Shown here: positions 12,634 through 18,833 of the stretch, one piece after another | How positions within the stretch are numbered: the first letter of the stretch is position 1 | Layout: each line of letters opens with the position of its first letter | DNA from: CAZPLZ01 sp964587525 | GTDB lineage: Bacteria > Oederibacteriota > CAKKQC01 | NCBI GenBank assembly: GCA_964587525.1 | Contig: CAZPLZ010000055.1 | Location: 1 to 18,833, forward strand | Direction: 5' to 3' | DNA: 18,833 nt | The notes under the pieces: generated by a model | What the model was told of the DNA's origin: nothing | The model's database searches: none | The model's input: only the letters and a program-made list of their open reading frames with translations | Program-made: the position numbers and the translations under genes

Positions 12634-15363
12634 ATGTCCAGTAATCGTTGGTTGAAATATTGGTCCAAGACCGACAAGGTGCGCGATGGAACTCATTATC
12701 ATCCGTTGGCATATCATAGTCTGGATGTCGCGGCGTGCGGATTGACTTTGTTGCAGGCTAGGCCCGGTTGGTTGCGGAATTTGTCGACAACGTCTGGTCT
12801 GCCAGAAGAAACTCTTCGGTCTTGGGTTGTCTTTTTGTTGGCCATACATGATGTTGGGAAGTTTTCTGATGCCTTCCAGAAACAAGTGCCAGCGCTATTC
12901 GAGAAATTGCAGGGCCGTTTGCCGCGTGCGGTCCGCCGGGAGCGGCATGATGTTTTGGGATTCGCCTTTTGCAGGCGAAAGTTCCCGGAGTGGGTTGGCA
13001 GTAAATATGCGAACATGGCCTTGGATGCCGCGTCCCTGCGTGACCACTTGGAGCCATGGCTGGCAGCGGTTACCGGGCATCATGGGCGTCCGCCCAGATC
13101 GGCCACGCTGCATGAGCCCCTTCTGGATGAGCAATTTCCGGGAGCCATTGAAAAGGATATCCGGGACTTCTGGGAAGAACTAGCCCGGTTGCTCATGCCA
13201 GATGGAATACCCTTATGGTCAAACGAGGATGCAGACCGATTCTATTTTACTTTCCCGAAGGCTTCCTGGCTGATGGCGGGACTGACCGTGGTGTCGGATT
13301 GGCTGGGTTCCAACCGGGATTGGTTCTCCTTCTGGGAGGAACCTGAACTTTCATTGGAGGATTATTGGCGCACGCGAGCATTGCCCCAAGGTCAGATAGC
13401 CGTCCAGAAAAGCGGACTGGGGACCGTAACCTCGTCACGATTTCAAGGTTTACGAAACTTATTTCCCTGCATACAAGTGCTGACGCCCCTTCAATCACTG
13501 ACTGAAACCATTGAAATCCCCGATAGCCCGCAGCTTTTCATCGTGGAAGAAGTAGCGGGTGGCGGCAAGACCGAGGCGGCTGTTGTCCTCACTCAGCGAT
13601 TGATGGAAAAGGGGCTTGGCGACGGACTTTTCCTGGCGCTTCCCACCATGGCTACCGCCAACGCTATGCACGATCGCGTTCGGGAGTTCTACCGTGGATT
13701 ATTTGACGGCGAATCCTCACCAACACTGGTGCTGGCTCATTCCATGGCTCGCATGAAACTTGGATTGGAGGCGGCAAACAAGCTCGACCGTGGTTACCGG
13801 GATGAGGGCGACAATCCGAGCGCTTCCCAAGACTGCTCTCGCTGGCTGTCGGACAGCCGCAAGAAAGTTCTTTTGGCTGACGTCGGCGTTGGCACTGTTG
13901 ACCAAGCGCTACTCTCCGTCCTTCCGGTCAGGTATCAGTCTCTGCGCCTGTTGGGTTTGAGCCGGAAGATCCTGCTGGTGGACGAGATCCATGCCTGCGA
14001 CGCCTATGTTTTCCACCTGCTCCGCAATCTGCTGAAATTTCATGCGTCGTGGGGCGGGTCGGCCATCCTGCTATCGGCTACCTTGCCTGAGGAAATGCGT
14101 GCTCATTTGCTGGAAGTCTTCGCTGAGGGTGCCGGGTGGTCGGAGGGGGCACGGCCCCAGAAGACGGATTACCCATTGCTCACCTGTCTTTCCTCAAAGG
14201 GCCTTCGGGAGATACCGTTTGAGGCGAATGGACGGCTGGCCCGGCAGGTCCGGGTGGAATGGTTCCGAGAGGAAAAGGACATCTGGAAGAGCCTCGAAGG
14301 AGCCATTGGCCGCGGCGGTTGCGCGTGCTGGGTCAGGAACACGGTGGTTGATGCCGTGGAAACCTACCGACAGGCTATTGAAAGGTTCGGAAAGGAAAAG
14401 GTCCGTCTGATTCACGCGCGATTCACCATAGGCGACCGCCTGGAAAAGGAAGAAGCGATGATGCGAGATTTCGGGCTACAAAGTGGGCCGGAGAAAAGGG
14501 CGGGCCAGCTCGTCATTGCCACCCAGGTTGTGGAGCAGTCGCTCGACTTGGATTTCGACTACATGGTGACCGATTTGGCCCCGGCCGACCTCATCCTTCA
14601 GCGTGCCGGACGACTGCGGCGTCATTCAAGGGACGAAAAGGGGAACCGTACGGTTGGCCCAGACAAAAGGGGCAAGGTCGTGTTGGGGGTCTGGATGCCG
14701 GAAGCTTTGGGAAAAGCCGGTAAGGATTGGTACTCCGTGATGTTCCCCAAGGCTGCCTATGTCTATCCACATCACGGTCGACTTTGGCTGACGGCAGGCT
14801 GGCTTCAGAAAAAAGGTGGGTTCTGTTTGCCCCAAGATGCTCGCGCTATGATGGAGGCGGTTTATGCGCAGGTTGCTTACGAGCGGCTTCCGGAGGTGCT
14901 TCGCGATGTTGAAATGGCCGAGGAGGGAAAAGATAAAGGCGATACTTCCCTGGCTCGCTTCAATACACTGGGTTTGGAACAGGGGTACTTTCGGGCGGAT
15001 ATCATATGGGACGACGACACCAACGCGCCCACTCGTTTGGGTCAGCCTACCATGACAGTCCGGTTGGCGCGTCAGAAGGACGGGGGATGGAGACCTTGGC
15101 GTGACAGCGATGGGCATGCCTGGGAATTGTCCCAGCTTTCCGTCCGGCGGGCGTTGGTGGCGGAGGAATCTCCTGAAGACAAGCCAACGACGGATGACTT
15201 GCGGAAAACGATGCCGGACGAGGGGCGGTACTGCGTGGTTCTTCCTTTGTGTGAGAAGAATGGCCGTTGGATGGGCAGTGCCTTAAACAAGAACAAGAAG
15301 CCTGTGGCGATTGAATACGACGTCGATCTTGGATTCAGTTTGCTGAAGGATGACGACGAATGA
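12634..15363 (+). CDS. cas3: Cas3, type I-E CRISPR nuclease-helicase
   Basis: A 909-residue HD nuclease-SF2 helicase that degrades DNA bound by Cascade. HD domain: YHPLAYHSLDVA (His28), AIHDVGKF (His72, Asp73) and TGHHGRPP (His149, His150). Helicase: motif I VAGGGKTEAA (Lys312), DEIH box at 450-453, LLSATLPEE (motif III), and motif VI ADLILQRAGRLRRH (QRAGR 656-660). Length and the LKYWSKTDK opening fit type I-E Cas3. The ATG at 12634 is chosen because the conserved N-terminus begins a few residues later. The frame is open back to 12442, but that upstream stretch shows no Cas3 similarity. No clear Shine-Dalgarno or promoter is seen in the 128 bases between the ORF6N remnant and this start. The gene overlaps cse1 by ATGA, so it heads the operon. 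Confidence 0.95.
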   Translation: MSSNRWLKYWSKTDKVRDGTHYHPLAYHSLDVAACGLTLLQARPGWLRNLSTTSGLPEETLRSWVVFLLAIHDVGKFSDAFQKQVPALFEKLQGRLPRAVRRERHDVLGFAFCRRKFPEWVGSKYANMALDAASLRDHLEPWLAAVTGHHGRPPRSATLHEPLLDEQFPGAIEKDIRDFWEELARLLMPDGIPLWSNEDADRFYFTFPKASWLMAGLTVVSDWLGSNRDWFSFWEEPELSLEDYWRTRALPQGQIAVQKSGLGTVTSSRFQGLRNLFPCIQVLTPLQSLTETIEIPDSPQLFIVEEVAGGGKTEAAVVLTQRLMEKGLGDGLFLALPTMATANAMHDRVREFYRGLFDGESSPTLVLAHSMARMKLGLEAANKLDRGYRDEGDNPSASQDCSRWLSDSRKKVLLADVGVGTVDQALLSVLPVRYQSLRLLGLSRKILLVDEIHACDAYVFHLLRNLLKFHASWGGSAILLSATLPEEMRAHLLEVFAEGAGWSEGARPQKTDYPLLTCLSSKGLREIPFEANGRLARQVRVEWFREEKDIWKSLEGAIGRGGCACWVRNTVVDAVETYRQAIERFGKEKVRLIHARFTIGDRLEKEEAMMRDFGLQSGPEKRAGQLVIATQVVEQSLDLDFDYMVTDLAPADLILQRAGRLRRHSRDEKGNRTVGPDKRGKVVLGVWMPEALGKAGKDWYSVMFPKAAYVYPHHGRLWLTAGWLQKKGGFCLPQDARAMMEAVYAQVAYERLPEVLRDVEMAEEGKDKGDTSLARFNTLGLEQGYFRADIIWDDDTNAPTRLGQPTMTVRLARQKDGGWRPWRDSDGHAWELSQLSVRRALVAEESPEDKPTTDDLRKTMPDEGRYCVVLPLCEKNGRWMGSALNKNKKPVAIEYDVDLGFSLLKDDDE

Positions 15364-16915
15364 ACTTGATCCACGACCCCTGGATTCCCGTAAGGCGAAA
15401 AAACGGCGAGGTAGTGCGCATTACCCCGTGGCAGATGACGGAAGGCGACGGCGAGGAATACATTGAACTGGCCGCTCCCCNNNNNNNNNNATACAGTTCC
15501 TGATTGGTCTCTTGCAGACGGCCTGTGCGCCGAAGCACCGTGGAGAATGGAGGAAGTGGTTCAAAACGCCGCCACCGCCTAGGGAATTGAAGGAGGCGTT
15601 TGAGCCGTACGCTAAGGTCTTTGACCTGGATGGCGATGGCCCACGGTTTATGCAGGACTCGACGCGCAATATGAAAGACTGGGAGAGGAAGGAGATCGGA
15701 TCGCTGTTGATCGAAGCTCCGGGTGGGATAACCCTCAAGAAGAATACAGACCACTTCATCAAGCGTCGGCAAGTTGTCAAACGGTTGTGCGCTTCCTGTT
15801 CGGCAATAGCCTTATGGACGCTACAAACCAACGCGCCAAGTGGTGGGCAGGGCCATCGGACTGGGTTGCGTGGCGGCGGCCCGCTGACCACGGTAATCAA
15901 GGCGGCGAAGCTTTGGGCTACTGCTTGGTCAGGCGTGCTGGAAGAAAAGGCCCATCTTTTGCGCGGTGGTAATTGGAGAAAGAGAGAATTGAAGTGTATA
16001 TTCCCATGGTTGGACAAAACGCGAACAAGCGAACGCGGGCAGGCGATAACGCCTGAAGATGTTCACCCGTCCCATCAGTATTGGGCCATGCCCCGCCGAG
16101 TAAGGATATCTTTTCGGAGCGAAGATGGCTATTGTGACCTTTGTTTTTCTAAATCGGTTCTGTTTTGCGATGAGTATTTCACAAAGAATTATGGATTCAA
16201 CTATGATGGGGCTTGGCAACATCCTCTTTCTCCATATGTGACTACCAAGAAGGAAGAAGTGCCTGTTCCTTTTCATCTCCACAAAGAGGTTGGCTACCAC
16301 CATTGGTTGGGAGTAGTCCAGGCCCGATCCAATAATCGATCCGTTTTCCAGCCAGCGCGGGTGGTTGAGCGGTATATGGACGACGGTGATGGCGAATTCA
16401 GGGTGTGGGTCTTTGGATATGACATGGACAACATGAAAGCTCGTTGTTGGCGTGAGGGTGAAATGCCGGTAATTGTTGCGGACAAGGTGGTCAAGCCAAG
16501 ATACGAGCGCCATGCGGCCGCGCTTGTTTTGGCGGCTGAGGAAGTCGCGAATCAGCTCGAGTATCGTGTTCGATCTGCTCTGTTCGGGGAAAAAGCAAAG
16601 GTGCGCGGAGATTTGTCGTATGTGGTGGATCGCTTTTGGCAGCAAACTGAAAATGCGTTCTACGAAAACCTGGACAGGATAAGGCAGGCCTTGCGCAATA
16701 ACGGCGATGTATTTCTAGTGTTGGAGTCGTGGCGTGCATTGTTGGCGAAGTCGGCCGAGGCTGTTTTTGACGAGGTCTGCCAAAATGGCGCGTTTGAGGC
16801 AGTGGATCCCGGACGAGTGGCCAGGGCCTGGGGCCAGTTGCGCCGGGCGGTCAACGGCAAGAAAGTCAGGCAAGATATTCTGGGTTTGCCGGATGAGGCG
16901 ATGGTCAAAGCGTAG
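15360..16915 (+). CDS. cse1: Cse1 (CasA/Cas8e), large subunit of type I-E Cascade, interrupted by an assembly gap
   Basis: The large subunit of Cascade, which recognises the PAM and recruits Cas3. The first 40 codons from the ATG at 15360 read MNLIHDPWIPVRR onward to YIELAAP, typical of Cse1. Ten N then follow, and the protein resumes at 15491 in a different frame with IQFLIGLLQTA. The remainder keeps the family landmarks KVFDLDGDGPRFMQD, NAPSGGQGHRTGLRGGGPLTT and two CxxC pairs (CASC at 15788-15799, CDLC at 16133-16144), which match the Cse1 zinc site. Family members have about eight residues (RPDFxxAL) where the gap lies. The apparent frameshift is thus a placeholder artefact, and the gene should be intact at roughly 520 residues. 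It overlaps cas3 by ATGA and ends 15 bases before casB. Confidence 0.93.
15481..15490. other. Assembly gap (10 N) inside cse1
   Basis: A run of exactly ten N, which is a common scaffolding placeholder and not a measured length. For cse1 to stay in frame the true missing length must leave remainder 2 when divided by 3. Restoring the expected RPDFxxAL segment would need about 23 bases, which satisfies this. Confidence 0.97.
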
Positions 16916-16930
16916 CGGTTTGGAGGGATT

Positions 16931-17449
16931 ATGCCTGAAAAATCCGAATGGCCTAGGTTCAAGGTCGGCGAGAAAGCGGGGGAGGTATTGAGCCAATGGT
17001 GGCGTGAACTGGCCGACCATAGGGGTGACAGGGCGGATCTAAGGCGAACCGCCGAACTGCTTGATGTGATCTTCAACCCGGCTTATCACCGACTTCGTGT
17101 CCGGCTTCTTGCGGCTGGCTGCAACATCAATAACGAAAAGTTGGCTGTGGTTACGGGCTTGGTGGCGCGCGTTAAGGAAGACAATTCAGCGCATCCGGTG
17201 GCGCGGCAAATGGCGGAAATCAAGAGCGGAGATCGGCCACGTGTTAGCGAATTGCGCTTCAGAAGGCTGTTGGAGACCAAGGGTTCGGAGGAATTATTCC
17301 TGGTTTTAGTCCGGGCCCTACCGTTGGTGGGGGATTCGGCCAACTTGATGGATTTGGCCGATTCCGCTTACGGATGGAATGATTACCAGAGAAAACGCTG
17401 GGCTTTGGAATACTACTCAGGTCTTCCTGAAAAAGCATCAAAACCCTAA
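16931..17449 (+). CDS. cse2: Cse2 (CasB), small subunit of type I-E Cascade
   Basis: A 172-residue, mostly helical and basic protein, the usual size for CasB. The Cse2 pattern is visible: VLSQWWRELADHRGDRADLRR near the start, FNPAYHRLRVRL in the middle, and RVSELRFRRLLETK in the second half, where conserved arginines line the DNA/RNA groove. Two copies bridge the Cascade backbone and stabilise the R-loop. GGAGGG (16922-16927) lies just before the ATG. It sits between cse1 (15 bases) and cas7 (22 bases), the canonical type I-E order. Confidence 0.92.
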   Translation: MPEKSEWPRFKVGEKAGEVLSQWWRELADHRGDRADLRRTAELLDVIFNPAYHRLRVRLLAAGCNINNEKLAVVTGLVARVKEDNSAHPVARQMAEIKSGDRPRVSELRFRRLLETKGSEELFLVLVRALPLVGDSANLMDLADSAYGWNDYQRKRWALEYYSGLPEKASKP

Positions 17450-17471
17450 CGACAAAGAAAAGGAGTATGTC

Positions 17472-18530
17472 ATGGGCAATTTCCTTCAGTTACATTTGCT
17501 GACCAGCTATCCACCCGCCAACCTGAACCGAGACGACTTGGGTCGGCCCAAGACCGCAGTCATGGGTGGTGTTCAACGGCTACGGATCTCATCCCAAAGC
17601 CTGAAAAGGGCTTGGAGAACATCAGATCTGTTTGAAGAATCCTTAAAAGACCATGTCGGCACCCGGACAAAGGAAATGGGTATAAGGATCTTCAAACAAC
17701 TTCAGGAGGTGGGTGTTCCGGACAAGAAAGCGAAAGATTGGACCCAAAGGATTGCCGAGCAGTTTGGGAAACTGAAGCAAGCCAAGAAAGAAAAGGTAAA
17801 CCAAGACTTGGAAATCGAGCAATTGGCCCATTTCAGCCCGGAGGAAATCCAGTCCATTGATCAATTGGTAAAGAAACTGGCCAAGGAAGAACGAGCTCCC
17901 AAAGAGGAAGAACTGAGTCTCCTCAGGAAAAAGCATAAGGCCGCCGATATTGCCCTGTTCGGACGGATGTTAGCAGACAGTCCAGGTTTCAATACTGAGG
18001 CGGCAGCGCAAGTGGCCCACGCCATCACGGTGCACAAGACGGCGGTTGAGGATGACTACTTTACCGCCGTGGACGATTTGAACAAAGGCGAGGAAGACGC
18101 GGGAGCAGCGCATATCGGAGAAACGGGCTTTGCCGCCAGACTCTTTTACCTTTACGTTTGCGTGGACTGCGGTTTGCTGGTCGAAAACCTGAGTGGCGAC
18201 AAGGACTTGGCGAAGAAGACGATCAAAGCCCTGACGGAGACATCGGCCACTGTCGCTCCAACTGGCAAGCAGAACAGTTTCGCATCCAGAGCCTATGCCG
18301 GTTATGTGCTGGCCGAGAAGGGTAAGCGCCAGCCCCGTTCTCTCGCAGCGGCGTTTCTGGAACCGGTGAAAGTCGGTGATTTCATGGTCGAAGCCATCAG
18401 GAAGCTCAGTGAGATGAGGGAGAAGATGGACCGGGTGTACGGCCCAATTGCCGAAAAGAACTACGAGATGGATGCCGTCAACGGAAGCGGTTCCCTGAAG
18501 GAACTGCTGGATTTTTCGGTTGACTTCTAA
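17472..18530 (+). CDS. cas7: Cas7/Cse4 (CasC), backbone subunit of type I-E Cascade
   Basis: A 352-residue RAMP-family protein that forms the six-copy backbone along the crRNA. The N-terminus is diagnostic: LQLHLLTSYPPANLNRDDLG, then GRPKTAVMGG and RLRISSQSLKRAWRTS. The middle, about residues 70-160, is a Lys/Glu-rich helical insertion that corresponds to the thumb region. FGRMLADSP, QVAHAITVHK, DYFTAVDDL and the GKQNSFASRA block follow as usual. The ATG at 17472 is chosen because the conserved sequence begins there and AAGGAG (17460-17465) precedes it; an open frame from 17379 overlaps casB and is not used. Length is close to the E. coli protein. Confidence 0.95.
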   Translation: MGNFLQLHLLTSYPPANLNRDDLGRPKTAVMGGVQRLRISSQSLKRAWRTSDLFEESLKDHVGTRTKEMGIRIFKQLQEVGVPDKKAKDWTQRIAEQFGKLKQAKKEKVNQDLEIEQLAHFSPEEIQSIDQLVKKLAKEERAPKEEELSLLRKKHKAADIALFGRMLADSPGFNTEAAAQVAHAITVHKTAVEDDYFTAVDDLNKGEEDAGAAHIGETGFAARLFYLYVCVDCGLLVENLSGDKDLAKKTIKALTETSATVAPTGKQNSFASRAYAGYVLAEKGKRQPRSLAAAFLEPVKVGDFMVEAIRKLSEMREKMDRVYGPIAEKNYEMDAVNGSGSLKELLDFSVDF

Positions 18531-18537
18531 GGCTCCC

Positions 18538-18833
18538 ATGACTGAATACCTTCTTTTCCAACTTTACGGACCTTTGGTGGCGTGGGGTGACATAGCCGTC
18601 GGGGAAGTTCGGCCGAGTGTCATCCGACCAACTAAGTCGGCTGTTCTGGGGCTGGTAGCCGGTGCAATGGGACTTCGGCGTGACCAAGACGAGGAGCAAC
18701 GAAGACTAGCGAATGGTTACGGCTTTGCCGTACGGGTAGACCAGCCCGGCGCGCCCTTGACCGACTACCACACGATTCAGGTTCCACCGTCCAGTGAAGT
18801 GAAGAAGAGAGGAATGCACACGCGTAAGGACGA
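18538..18833 (+). CDS. cas5: Cas5e (CasD), type I-E Cascade subunit, partial at the window edge
   Basis: The first 98 codons and two bases are present, with no stop before the window ends. The start reads MTEYLLFQLYGPLVAWGDIA, followed by VRPSVIRPTKSAVLGLVAGA and then DYHTIQVPPSS and KRGMHTRKD. This is the Cas5e layout: the RAMP strand, the conserved Pro-(S/T)-K-S segment and the DYHT motif. The protein caps the crRNA 5' handle and contacts Cse1. The usual length is about 220-240 residues, so roughly the second half is missing from the window. It begins 7 bases after the cas7 stop. cas6e, cas1 and cas2 are expected next. Confidence 0.93.
   Translation, partial: MTEYLLFQLYGPLVAWGDIAVGEVRPSVIRPTKSAVLGLVAGAMGLRRDQDEEQRRLANGYGFAVRVDQPGAPLTDYHTIQVPPSSEVKKRGMHTRKD

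Noticed and set aside
15360..15503. cse1 as a frameshifted pseudogene
   Set aside because: The break coincides exactly with ten N, and both sides match contiguous Cse1 sequence with a plausible missing length.
12505..18833. CRISPR repeat-spacer array
   Set aside because: No regularly spaced direct repeats are visible; in type I-E loci the array usually lies beyond cas2, outside this window.

Overview
The window is a high-GC bacterial scaffold with one short run of ten N. Genes run almost entirely on the + strand and many are joined by ATGA or TGATG overlaps. The N run, the sequence style and the gene mix fit a metagenome-derived scaffold. A PorV/PorQ-like outer-membrane protein, an exported TldD/TldE-like pair and a lipoprotein-ResB-CcsA (system II) cytochrome c maturation cluster indicate a Gram-negative organism. 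The PVC superphylum or another little-cultured phylum is plausible, but no marker gene here fixes the taxonomy.

Left part (1-6638). A C-terminal tail resembling a FlgD/Ig-type module ends at 51 and is followed by a PorV/PorQ-family beta-barrel gene. Next is a compact three-gene operon: an HTH protein whose start lies inside a perfect inverted repeat and a promoter-like element, an AbiEii-family nucleotidyltransferase toxin-like protein, and endonuclease IV (nfo) with all nine zinc ligands. It is followed by two paralogous TldD/PmbA-family metallopeptidase-like genes, both with probable signal peptides. The first keeps the HExxxH site and the second has lost it.

Middle part (6639-11540). A REP-like palindrome is followed by an MFS transporter, a small lipoprotein, ResB and CcsA, all overlapping. 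This is one transcription unit for heme delivery and attachment to c-type cytochromes; the role of the MFS protein in it is unknown.

Right part (11541-18833). This looks like an acquired island. It starts with a DUF5131 (phage Gp37/Gp68) protein, preceded by a seven-codon leader ORF. The end of that gene runs into a truncated ORF6N-domain gene remnant that contains a perfect 27-bp palindrome. A canonical type I-E CRISPR-Cas operon follows: cas3, cse1/casA, cse2/casB, cas7/casC and the start of cas5/casD. The expected cas6e, cas1, cas2 and the CRISPR array would lie beyond the right edge and are not seen. cse1 appears frameshifted only because a ten-N placeholder replaces a short unsequenced stretch.

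I do not see a clearly new defence system. The most distinctive items are the promoter/operator architecture and nfo linkage of the HTH-AbiEii module, the exported active/inactive TldD-type pair, and the ORF6N remnant with its palindrome at the island junction.
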